Positions 46,269-53,963 of a stretch of DNA of 64,000 bases are shown here, one piece after another (position 1 is the first letter of the stretch; each line of letters begins with the position of its first letter). The DNA is from Chitinophaga arvensicola (GTDB lineage: Bacteria; Bacteroidota; Bacteroidia; Chitinophagales; Chitinophagaceae). Location: NCBI RefSeq assembly GCF_900110835.1, contig NZ_FOJG01000001.1, positions 3,813,499-3,877,498 of the forward strand, written 5' to 3'. The position numbers were made by a program, and so were the translations under genes. A model generated the notes under the pieces. That model had not been told where the DNA came from and did no database searches. It saw only the letters and a list, made by a program, of their open reading frames with translations.

Positions 46269-47222
46269 ATGGAAGCGAACACCCTCCAGATTCCGTCATT
46301 GGAATTTCCGACCCCCTCTGCCATCAGCCCTTTGGCAGACGACGTGCAGGCGCACTCATTTAAATGGGCACACGAATTCCGCCTGGAATCACCCGAAAAG
46401 CTAAAGCGGTTCAACAAAGGTAAATTTGGCTGGTATGCCGCCCGCGAATATCCAGCCGCCAGCTATGAGGAACTATGCCTGGTAGGTGATCTGATCACCT
46501 GGCTGTTTACGATCGACGACAAATGCGACCGCTTTTCCTCCGGAGGTATAGAAGCCGGCTGGTTACAGGACATGCTGAACGGCTTTATCTCAATTATGGA
46601 AGATGGCCAGAGCAGCGTTGACACACCGCTGAACGAAGCGCTGGTGAATATCAATCAGCGTTTCTCCCGGATCAGCAGCACTTATCTGTACTCGCTGTAT
46701 GCCCGGGAAATGGTCTCCTATTTTGAAGAATGCCTATGGGAAACGGAGATGCAGAAAGGTAATTACAGTCCTTCGATTGGCGAGTATTTACAGTGGCGCC
46801 CCAAAACCGGCTTCTACATTATGTTTCCGCTGGTAAGTATTTTTGGAAAGATTCATCTGCCGGAAGAAGTATATGAAAACGAGCTGGTGAAGAAAATCGA
46901 GTTAATGCTGAACCTCACCGCCAACCTGGCCAACGACCTGCATTCCCTGGAACGGGAAAGAGCATTGAAAACAAAAGGTCTGAACCTGGTACTGATCTAT
47001 GAACAGGAGCTGAACATCCCGCTGGAAGGCGCTATACAGCAGATCTCCGAGGAGTATCACCGTAATTTGCAGACGCTGGAAGAATACCGGGGCAGCCTTC
47101 CTTTCTGGAGCAGGGAGATCAATGCGCAGCTCGATTTGTATATCGATGGGTTGTATATCGCCATCAAAGCGTATTTCGATTGGGCATTGATTGATACGGA
47201 GCGGTACAAAAGTAAAGCTTAG
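46269..47222 (+). CDS. Class I terpene synthase
   Basis: The ATG at 46269 gives 317 residues (MEANTLQIPSLEFPTPSAIS), a normal size for a bacterial terpene cyclase; a Met at 46179 adds 30 residues without family character. Metal-binding motifs are intact: the aspartate-rich DDKCD (83-87) and the NSE triad NDLHSLERE (Asn222, Ser226, Glu230). The C-terminal RY pair (ERYKSK) that contacts diphosphate is present. It cyclises a linear prenyl diphosphate, probably farnesyl diphosphate, in the cytoplasm; the product cannot be predicted. No P450 or prenyltransferase lies nearby. The stop overlaps the stop of the convergent kinase by 3-4 bases. Confidence 0.92.
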   Translation: MEANTLQIPSLEFPTPSAISPLADDVQAHSFKWAHEFRLESPEKLKRFNKGKFGWYAAREYPAASYEELCLVGDLITWLFTIDDKCDRFSSGGIEAGWLQDMLNGFISIMEDGQSSVDTPLNEALVNINQRFSRISSTYLYSLYAREMVSYFEECLWETEMQKGNYSPSIGEYLQWRPKTGFYIMFPLVSIFGKIHLPEEVYENELVKKIELMLNLTANLANDLHSLERERALKTKGLNLVLIYEQELNIPLEGAIQQISEEYHRNLQTLEEYRGSLPFWSREINAQLDLYIDGLYIAIKAYFDWALIDTERYKSKA

Positions 47223-48955
47223 GTTGTAACAGATTTTGCCGGGAGATGCTTTATCATTTCTGTATAGAGGTCTTCAAAAGAGAAGGGCTTGTTGAAGTAG
47301 GCGTGGGCGCCTGCCCGTAACAGGTCTTCTGCCTCGTTACTGTATTTGTTAAAGGCATCTCCCGATATTACAATAAACGGCGTGTCGGCAAAGCCGGGCT
47401 GGGCACGCAGCTGCAGGAGGAATTCCTTCCCGCTCATTACCGGCATCTGTGAGTCGGTGATGATGATATCCGGTTTTTCGCTAAGAGCCGCTTCCAGTGC
47501 TTCCTGGCCATTGGCTTTGAGGATAGTGTGGGCGCCTCCTTTACTGACGAATTGCCGGATCACGTATTGGTTCATCTCATTATCATCTACAATCAATACT
47601 TTTAATCCTTCGAATTCATTCTTTTTCAGTTCAAATTTTTTCTCCGTCGTTTTCTGCGGAGGAGCTGCTTTGAAAGGAACCGTACATTCAAAGATGGTAT
47701 GCTGATCGGTGGTCATTACGCGGATATCTCCTTCCAGTAAGGTGATGAGCTGACGCGTGAGATGCAGTCCTATGCCGGTGCCGGAAGCAATGTGATTGCG
47801 TTCCGATTCGAATGCGTGAAATAGTTTTTCCATGCGCTCCGGTGCGATCACGCCTTCATTCATCACCCGTAAACAGAGCAGTTGGCCACTGCGGTTTACG
47901 TGAATTTCTACCTGTCCGTTTGGAGGAGAAAATTTCACCGCATTGGAAGTAAGGTTATTAATGATTTTTGTGAGAATGAGTTCATCGCTTTCGATATGCA
48001 GTTCCGGTAAGTCGTAGCGTAATCTGATTTTTACGCCATGCAGATTGCCGGTGTATTGATTCATCGCCATACATTCTTCCAGGCAATTCCGCAGGTGTAG
48101 TGTATTGATTTTTATTTCCAGGAATTTGCCGGCTTCAATGCGTTTGAGGTCCAGTACATTGTTGACAATATTCTTCGACAGCTGACTGGCGGCCAGCAGG
48201 TTTTTCAGATCCGGGCCTATTTCTTCCATCACGGGTACCTGTTTGTTTTCTTTGCGGGCCAGTTCCAGTAATTGCGCAATGCCGTAGATACTGTTCAGCG
48301 GTGTTTTCAGTTCATGAAACGTTTCCCGGAGAAAGGCCGCATTCATGGCCAGCACATTATTGGATTTATTCAGGTTGTCCATCAGGCGGTTAATTTCCTT
48401 CATGAACTGGATAATCACAAATAGGATAAAAGTGAGCATACCACCGGTGGTGCATAGTCGCATGATGTAAGCGGAAGTAGGTGAAATATCCATAGGTCTG
48501 ATCACCCCAAAATAGGTGTTCGCCTGTATCAGTACCAGCAGCACGGCAATGGCAACCAGTGATACAATCCTGACTTTATGCGCCCTGTAAACCAGGAAAG
48601 AGCCGCAGATGAGGAAGATGAGCAGAAAGGCGATCACCACTTCAATAGGTATGGCATTACCCAATAAAGTTGTCCAGTAACCAGCGGCTAAATAATGAAG
48701 CGCAAAAAGGGTGAAGTTGGCGGCATCTTTTTTACCCAGTCCGTTCAATGCAATAACGGCCAGCATACCTATGCCTTCCAGCAGGAGGGGCAATAAGATC
48801 AGCAGGCTGTTGACCAGCAGGTAAAATACGCCTCCGAGTGCGAACACCAACATACTGGTAAGAAAGGCCAGGGAATTGATAATGATAATGGTTCGTTTTT
48901 CAGATTCCGAGGAATGTTGTGTACCAGCGGTTTTAATAGTATTCAAAATATGCAT
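47219..48955 (-). CDS. Hybrid sensor histidine kinase/response regulator
   Basis: A 578-residue inner-membrane kinase with about six N-terminal helices (residues 25-190), phosphoacceptor H-box FHELKTPLNSIYG, HATPase motifs NLTSNAVKFSPPNG and GTGIGLHLTRQ, and a C-terminal receiver with LIVDDNEMNQ, phosphoacceptor Asp in IIITDSQMPVMSG and Lys in NKPFSFEDL. It has the same plan and length as the kinase at 10991-12733. No DNA-binding domain. It converges on the terpene synthase gene with overlapping stops, so the two transcripts are complementary at their ends. Confidence 0.92.
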   Translation of the reverse strand: MHILNTIKTAGTQHSSESEKRTIIIINSLAFLTSMLVFALGGVFYLLVNSLLILLPLLLEGIGMLAVIALNGLGKKDAANFTLFALHYLAAGYWTTLLGNAIPIEVVIAFLLIFLICGSFLVYRAHKVRIVSLVAIAVLLVLIQANTYFGVIRPMDISPTSAYIMRLCTTGGMLTFILFVIIQFMKEINRLMDNLNKSNNVLAMNAAFLRETFHELKTPLNSIYGIAQLLELARKENKQVPVMEEIGPDLKNLLAASQLSKNIVNNVLDLKRIEAGKFLEIKINTLHLRNCLEECMAMNQYTGNLHGVKIRLRYDLPELHIESDELILTKIINNLTSNAVKFSPPNGQVEIHVNRSGQLLCLRVMNEGVIAPERMEKLFHAFESERNHIASGTGIGLHLTRQLITLLEGDIRVMTTDQHTIFECTVPFKAAPPQKTTEKKFELKKNEFEGLKVLIVDDNEMNQYVIRQFVSKGGAHTILKANGQEALEAALSEKPDIIITDSQMPVMSGKEFLLQLRAQPGFADTPFIVISGDAFNKYSNEAEDLLRAGAHAYFNKPFSFEDLYTEMIKHLPAKSVTT

Positions 48956-49050
48956 GCGTCACTTTTGAGGGGCAAGGCCATCTATTATTCGTATTCTTCT
49001 AAGTTAGCTTCCGGATCAATCTCCAACAAGATACGAATTAACGGAGAAAT

Positions 49051-49584
49051 TCAGGGTTCCTTCTTCTCCTCGATATGTTTTTCATAACTCTTTAAATTCA
49101 CGAGGAAGATAAGCAGGATAATCATGACTATTACCAGCATAATATAGGCAATCATAAAGGGAAGATTGTAAATCGTGAGTGGCATGAGGTTAGGCTGATG
49201 TTGTCCGGGACGGGCAAAGGGCGCATCATCTTTGGGGGCTTTGCCGGCTTCTTCTTTTACGTAAGCGAGAATGTCCCTGATAAGATCGTCGCTTAGATCC
49301 GGATGATCGGGCATGGCCACCTGGTTGTTGGCGTTGTATACTGCCAATGCTTCTTTATCACCGGCTTTCACCATGCTCTGGGAGGCCTTTACAAAGCGGA
49401 TGATCCATTCTTCCGAATGCCTGGTTTCCACACCTGCAAGGGCAGGACCGGTTAGTTTCTTATTTACGTTATGACAGGAAGCGCACCTGGCCTGGAACAA
49501 TTTTTTACCTGCTGCGGGATCCGCTGCTTTTACAGACAGGCCTGTTACGCACAGGAGAAGCAGGAGCAAATATTTACTGTTCAT
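49051..49584 (-). CDS. Membrane-anchored c-type cytochrome of the ba3 oxidase operon
   Basis: A 177-residue protein with a signal peptide (cleavage near VKAADP), a single haem-c site CASCH (Cys34, Cys37, His38), a probable axial Met in NNQVAMPDHP (Met90) and a C-terminal membrane helix (FMIAYIMLVIVMIILLIFLV) that anchors it with the haem in the periplasm. It overlaps the SCO gene end by 11 bases and closes the oxidase operon. It probably delivers electrons to the CuA site of subunit II. Confidence 0.9.
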   Translation of the reverse strand: MNSKYLLLLLLCVTGLSVKAADPAAGKKLFQARCASCHNVNKKLTGPALAGVETRHSEEWIIRFVKASQSMVKAGDKEALAVYNANNQVAMPDHPDLSDDLIRDILAYVKEEAGKAPKDDAPFARPGQHQPNLMPLTIYNLPFMIAYIMLVIVMIILLIFLVNLKSYEKHIEEKKEP

Positions 49585-50224
49585 GTTGCAGTTTTTTGAT
49601 ATCCGCCAGCAGCAGGTTCACTTCCGCAGCAGATGTGCCTTTATAATATCCCCGGATATGCTGTTGCTGATCCAGGAGAACGATATTTTCGCTGTGTATA
49701 AAATCATCTTCCCCGCCATCGCCATCGGTAGCGGTGATATACAGCCCTTTTCTCGCGAAGTAGTACAGGTTCTTTTTTTCGCCTGTCAGTAATTTCCACC
49801 CGGGAGATGTGATGGCAAAACGTTGTGCGTAGCTGCGTAAGGCGCCAGGGCTGTCTCTTTCCGGATCTACGGTGAAAGAAAGCAGCATGACGGTACTATC
49901 TGCTGCTGCGATGCGTTTTAACTGCTGCATCATCGCAGGGCATATCGCCGGGCAAGAGGTGAAAAAATAATTGGCCACTGTTATTTTATGTTGCAGATCC
50001 TGGTTGGTAACCGGGATGTTGTCCTGGTCTGTAAACCGGAATGCAGGTAATGACACGGCGTCTTTTTTATCATCGGCCGGTTGGTTATTACTGCTGTAAT
50101 AGGGCAGTGTGCCGAACTGGTTTTCCGACCACCGTACCACACCCCATGCGAGTAGCGGCAGCGCTATTAACGCCGCCACCGCTGCTTGCCAGGAATATAA
50201 TATGGAGAAACGTTTACCGCTCAT
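49574..50224 (-). CDS. SCO1/SenC family copper chaperone
   Basis: A 216-residue thioredoxin-fold protein anchored by one N-terminal helix (about 10-30). Copper ligands are present: Cys91 and Cys95 in TSCPAICP and His177 in DFIHSENIVLLD. It assembles the CuA centre of cytochrome oxidase subunit II in the periplasm. It overlaps the 3' end of the subunit I gene by 11 bases and the cytochrome c gene by 11 bases, indicating tight coupling in the operon. Confidence 0.93.
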   Translation of the reverse strand: MSGKRFSILYSWQAAVAALIALPLLAWGVVRWSENQFGTLPYYSSNNQPADDKKDAVSLPAFRFTDQDNIPVTNQDLQHKITVANYFFTSCPAICPAMMQQLKRIAAADSTVMLLSFTVDPERDSPGALRSYAQRFAITSPGWKLLTGEKKNLYYFARKGLYITATDGDGGEDDFIHSENIVLLDQQQHIRGYYKGTSAAEVNLLLADIKKLQHEQ

Positions 50225-51899
50225 TTTTTGGAAGAATGGGTGTAGGATCGGAAGGCTGATAAGGCGGTGCCTTTCTGCCGGTATTATTCAACGCATCCGA
50301 AATAGCCGGCAGATAGGCCATCAGGATAATGATGCCCATCAGCAGCAGCCATGGCCGGAACGTATCAAACAGTGGAATCCTTTTTTCCTCATGCAAACTT
50401 TCACTCACCGGAAAATCGATGGTGGAAGGCGCCGTTTGTTTGCGGAAGAAGGTGCCAAAGAAAACGATGAAATAAAGAAATCCCGCAATAAACATGATCC
50501 CGCCGCCCGCGAGTCCGAGCATACTGGAAATTACCCAGTACGAATGATACTGCTCACTGGCGGGATTGAGATATGTTAATCCCATATTGGTACGGCGTGG
50601 CTCTCCCATGAGGCCACCCCACATCAGTCCTGTTGAGAAGATCAGCACGCCTACCGTCCACAGGTAAGGAATGATGGTATTGATGGTGGGCAGGAATATT
50701 TTCTTTCCCGTGAGTTGGGATACCAGGAAGATGGACATGCCCAGGATGGCCAGGAATACGGGTCCGGCCACGGTTAAATGAAAATGCCCGGGAATAAAGG
50801 ACGTATTATGTACTACGTTGTTCAGGGAATAGGAGGCGTTTACCAGGCCGGTTAAGCCCCCGAAGATGAACAGGATCAGGCCATTGATGAGATATCCGAA
50901 CAGGAATACATCCTTGCGGAAAAAAGGTAGTTTCCAGATCCAGCGGTACAGGCCTTTTCCTCCCCGCAGGCGGGCGGCATATTCCAGCGAGGCGGCAATG
51001 GTAAAAGCCGTGATGAAGCTGGGAATAGCTACGCCAAAGGTGAGGATAGACTGTGTTAGTTTAATGCCCCTGCCGATGGAAGGATCGCCGAACTGGTGAT
51101 GCACGCCGATAGGGATCGACAGGATCAGGAACATAAAAAAAGCGATGCGGCCGGCCATGCCGGAATAGAGTTTGCCTCCTGCCAGTTTGGGTAGCATGGT
51201 ATAGAACATAATATAGGAAGGCAGCAACCAGAAATAAACCAGCGCATGGCCAAAAAACCAGAAGAGGGTACGGGCCAGTACTACGTTTACACCGGCGGTC
51301 CAACCCAGGCTCCAGGGTACCAGCAGCACCAGTACTTCATAGGCCACGGCAAGTGTACATACAAACCAGATAGTGAAATTAACCAGTGTACCAATCACCG
51401 CCAGCGGGGTATTGATATCGCGGTTTTCCCTTTTCCACCGGACGTAGATCACGGCCCAATCCCAGTACGCCACCCAGGAGCCGATGATCAGCATGGCCGT
51501 ACCGATATAAAAAGCGGGATGCGCTTTCAATGGCGGGTAGAACGTATACAGTACGGAGGCCTTGCCCGACAGCATGGCGGCAGCAGCCAGCAACGTGCCC
51601 ACTACCATCAGGATGAGCGACAGGGTAGTAGCCCTCGGGTTGGGTTCTTTTTTCAGGTAAAAAGCAATGGTGGCATGTCCGAATGCCACCGCGAAAAAGG
51701 TGGTAAGTACTACCGCGTTGATTACGCCATGAAGGGTTAAACCCTGGTAGTAATCCAGTTTGGCCACGGAGGCCTGGTGAATAACCCCCGCGCGGTAGAT
51801 GACCTGCATCAGCCCGTGGTAAATGCCAATGGTGAGTAACAGTACCGGCACAAATAACTCGGCCAGTATCACGTTCTTGAGGAACCTGCTTACATTCAT
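50214..51899 (-). CDS. Cytochrome c oxidase subunit I, ba3 type
   Basis: The ATG at 51899 gives 561 residues (MNVSRFLKNVILAELFVPVL) and starts 5 bases after subunit II; a Met at 51965 would overlap that gene. About 13 membrane helices are visible. Ligands: low-spin haem His57 in LTLHGVINA; CuB His with the cross-linked Tyr in GHALVYFW; two CuB His in GVHHQFGD; haem His pair in PGHFHLTVAG. This set and the small subunits IIa/II resemble the Thermus ba3 (B-type) oxidases. It reduces oxygen to water while pumping protons at the inner membrane. Confidence 0.94.
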   Translation of the reverse strand: MNVSRFLKNVILAELFVPVLLLTIGIYHGLMQVIYRAGVIHQASVAKLDYYQGLTLHGVINAVVLTTFFAVAFGHATIAFYLKKEPNPRATTLSLILMVVGTLLAAAAMLSGKASVLYTFYPPLKAHPAFYIGTAMLIIGSWVAYWDWAVIYVRWKRENRDINTPLAVIGTLVNFTIWFVCTLAVAYEVLVLLVPWSLGWTAGVNVVLARTLFWFFGHALVYFWLLPSYIMFYTMLPKLAGGKLYSGMAGRIAFFMFLILSIPIGVHHQFGDPSIGRGIKLTQSILTFGVAIPSFITAFTIAASLEYAARLRGGKGLYRWIWKLPFFRKDVFLFGYLINGLILFIFGGLTGLVNASYSLNNVVHNTSFIPGHFHLTVAGPVFLAILGMSIFLVSQLTGKKIFLPTINTIIPYLWTVGVLIFSTGLMWGGLMGEPRRTNMGLTYLNPASEQYHSYWVISSMLGLAGGGIMFIAGFLYFIVFFGTFFRKQTAPSTIDFPVSESLHEEKRIPLFDTFRPWLLLMGIIILMAYLPAISDALNNTGRKAPPYQPSDPTPILPKNER

Positions 51900-51904
51900 C
51901 CTTT

Positions 51905-52357
51905 TTATTTTTTGGGATAGTTGACGATGATTTCTGCCTGCATATTCTGATGACCGGTGCCACAAAATTCATGACATACCACTTTGTACACACCGGGTTC
52001 ATCAAACTTCACGGTGGTTTTGGATACGCCTCCGGGTACGCCCATCAGGTTGGTATTTTTGTTGAAAATATTAAATCCATGTACTACATCCAGGGAGGTG
52101 AGGAACAGATCTACCTCGCTACCCACCGGGATATAGGCAATAGACGGCTCAAAATTCCACATGCGGGCTACGTAAAAGATCTGGTAGGTATGTGCGTCGA
52201 TCTGGTTGACCCTGGCTGTTTCATAAGATTTATCATAAGGCAGGCACTCGGTAACATCGGCCTTTTTAGCCCCCATGGCATAAAAGAGGGAGAAAATAAA
52301 AAGACCGGAAACCAGGAGCGCCGTAATGATGACATTCCTTTCAAATTTATCGATCAT
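51905..52357 (-). CDS. Cytochrome c oxidase subunit II, ba3 type
   Basis: A 150-residue protein with one N-terminal membrane helix (about 9-28) and a periplasmic cupredoxin domain. The dinuclear CuA ligands are intact: His93, Cys128, Glu130 carbonyl position, Cys132, His136 and Met139 in CHEFCGTGHQNM. The short length with a single helix is typical of B-type oxidases, where the second helix is supplied by subunit IIa, encoded 11 bases upstream. It accepts electrons from cytochrome c. Confidence 0.94.
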   Translation of the reverse strand: MIDKFERNVIITALLVSGLFIFSLFYAMGAKKADVTECLPYDKSYETARVNQIDAHTYQIFYVARMWNFEPSIAYIPVGSEVDLFLTSLDVVHGFNIFNKNTNLMGVPGGVSKTTVKFDEPGVYKVVCHEFCGTGHQNMQAEIIVNYPKK

Positions 52358-52368
52358 GAGCGGTGGTT

Positions 52369-52494
52369 TTAGATCCTGGAAAGCATAATGAAATAGATGC
52401 CAAACCAGATGATAAGTCCGAGTGTAACGAGTAATGCAAAGAAAGCAATCGCCCCACGGGGGACAAATTTCTCCGGGTTGTTCGATTCCTGCAT
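52369..52494 (-). CDS. Cytochrome c oxidase subunit IIa (41 residues)
   Basis: A short gene easily missed: ATG at 52494 and TAA at 52369-52371 encode 41 residues, MQESNNPEKFVPRGAIAFF then ALLVTLGLIIWFGIYFIMLSRI. The PRGAIAFF-type junction followed by one hydrophobic helix matches subunit IIa of ba3-type oxidases, which completes the membrane domain of the single-helix subunit II. Position as first gene of the operon, 11 bases before subunit II, agrees. Homology is judged by pattern only. Confidence 0.85.
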   Translation of the reverse strand: MQESNNPEKFVPRGAIAFFALLVTLGLIIWFGIYFIMLSRI

Positions 52495-52720
52495 ATCAGA
52501 TAGGTTTTACTATCTCTATACAAACAAGTCACCCGAAGTGTTTGGCAAGAGGGATTAAAATTTGCAGAAAGGGGCATTTCGCGACCTACAGACCCCGGGG
52601 AAGGAGAGCGCCCGTAAAAGGGGCGTCAAGGGAACAATCTGGGGCAAAAACAGGGGTTAAATGGCTTTAAATGCGCTGGTGCAAAAGTTGCTGGTACATC
52701 TGTCTATAAAAAAAATAACC

Positions 52721-53230
52721 ATGGCTATGCAAGCACTCACTGACAAAAAGAGAAAGAAGAACTTTTTTGAAGCAATGTCTGTCAAAGTCATCGCTGCCAC
52801 CGGCAGTCCCTGGGCTTTTTTTGTGGCCCTTACAGTAATCGTGGTATGGGCGGTGAGCGGCCCGGTATTTCATTACTCGGATACCTGGCAGCTGGTCATC
52901 AATACAGGTACTACCATTATAACCTTCCTGATGGTATTTATTATCCAGAAATCCCAGAATAAGGACTCCAAATCAGTGCAGCTGAAACTGAATGAACTGA
53001 TTGCGTCCAACAAAGCGGCCAGCAACCGGCTGATAGACGTGGAGAATTTATCGGAAGAGGAGCTGGATATCCTGCACAAATACTATTGCGTGATGGTGGA
53101 AGAAACCAAAAAGAGAATGTCGATGACGGAATCACATTCTGTGGAAGAAGCCATCGGGGATGCGTTGAGTAAACATGAAGAAGACCTCCTGACCCGTAAA
53201 GCACCTAAAAATAAAGATCTTAAGAAATAG
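52721..53230 (+). CDS. Low-affinity iron permease-like membrane protein
   Basis: The ATG at 52721 gives 169 residues (MAMQALTDKKRKKNFFEAMS); an in-frame Met at 52661 adds 20 weakly supported residues. Two membrane helices are visible (PWAFFVALTVIVVWAVSGPV and WQLVINTGTTIITFLMVFII) and the loop QKSQNKDSKSVQLKLNELIA is the signature of the low-affinity iron permease family (Fet4-like, PF04120). Bacterial members are shorter than yeast Fet4 and their transport activity is not well established. The C-terminal third is charged and helical. It is divergent from the oxidase operon. Confidence 0.82.
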   Translation: MAMQALTDKKRKKNFFEAMSVKVIAATGSPWAFFVALTVIVVWAVSGPVFHYSDTWQLVINTGTTIITFLMVFIIQKSQNKDSKSVQLKLNELIASNKAASNRLIDVENLSEEELDILHKYYCVMVEETKKRMSMTESHSVEEAIGDALSKHEEDLLTRKAPKNKDLKK

Positions 53231-53238
53231 TAACTTTG
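53231..53238 (+). promoter_or_regulatory. -7 promoter element (TAACTTTG) of the locus C sigma gene
   Basis: An exact TAnnTTTG match overlapping the end of the iron permease gene (TAG at 53228-53230 precedes it), 35 bases before the TTG start of the sigma gene. No good -33 TTG is seen. Confidence 0.5.
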
Positions 53239-53272
53239 CTCTAAATTACAGGGATCAACCAAACAGTCATCA

Positions 53273-53869
53273 TTGGAGGAAAACGTATTTAACGAGCAAG
53301 CATTACTTTTATCGGTGTCGGCAGGGGATGAACATGCATTTTCGCTGTTGTACCATCATTATTACCAGCTGCTCCGTCCTTTTGTATGGAAGCTGACCCG
53401 CTCGGCCACTGATACCGAAGAAATCATACAGGAAACCTTCATCCGGGTATGGCTGTACCGGGACAAATTGCCGGAGATTATCAACTTCCGGGCCTGGATT
53501 TTCAAGGTTACTTCCCGGGAAAATCTGACTTATCTGCGTAAAAAACTACCGGCCATGGCCACCGCCGACGAAGATACCGATACCAGTGCGCAGGCGCCGG
53601 TAAATACTCCTTTTCAATCTTTACAGGCAGCCGAAGTAAAACAACTGATCAGCGAAGCTATCAACCAGTTCCCGGATCAGCGCAGGAAGATTTTCCGGAT
53701 GAGCCGTGATGAAGGGATGACCGCCGCTGAAATTGCCGCCGCCCTTTCTATTTCCGTTCAAACCGTACACAATACAGTAACTACTGCATTGAAGCAAATC
53801 CGGGATTACCTGGAAGCACATGGATATATTATTCCTTCCCTCATTTATTTGTTACTACATCTGCTTTAA
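53273..53869 (+). CDS. ECF sigma factor of Sus locus C
   Basis: A 198-residue ECF sigma factor. There is no ATG between the upstream stop (53231-53233 in this frame) and the conserved domain, so TTG at 53273 (MEENVFNEQALLLSVSAGDE) is the likely start. Region 2 at about 20-90 (FSLLYHHYYQLLRPFVWKL, then QETFIRVWLYRDKL) and region 4 at about 130-180 (FPDQRRKIFRMSRDEGMT, then EIAAALSISVQTVHNTV). The C-terminus is hydrophobic (IIPSLIYLLLHLL). FecR lies 94 bases downstream. Confidence 0.92.
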   Translation: MEENVFNEQALLLSVSAGDEHAFSLLYHHYYQLLRPFVWKLTRSATDTEEIIQETFIRVWLYRDKLPEIINFRAWIFKVTSRENLTYLRKKLPAMATADEDTDTSAQAPVNTPFQSLQAAEVKQLISEAINQFPDQRRKIFRMSRDEGMTAAEIAAALSISVQTVHNTVTTALKQIRDYLEAHGYIIPSLIYLLLHLL

Positions 53870-53963
53870 ATTTTTTTTTACCCTGGCGTAGTAGTGATCC
53901 TCGTTTTCCGCTTCTTATATAGCAGGAAGGGAGATGATCCCGCCGCTACCTGTAATATTGGCT

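Noticed and set aside
48987..49038. ATTCGTAT/ATACGAAT inverted repeat upstream of the second hybrid kinase.
   Set aside because: Only 8 bp arms separated by 36 bases; this can occur by chance and no promoter element supports it.
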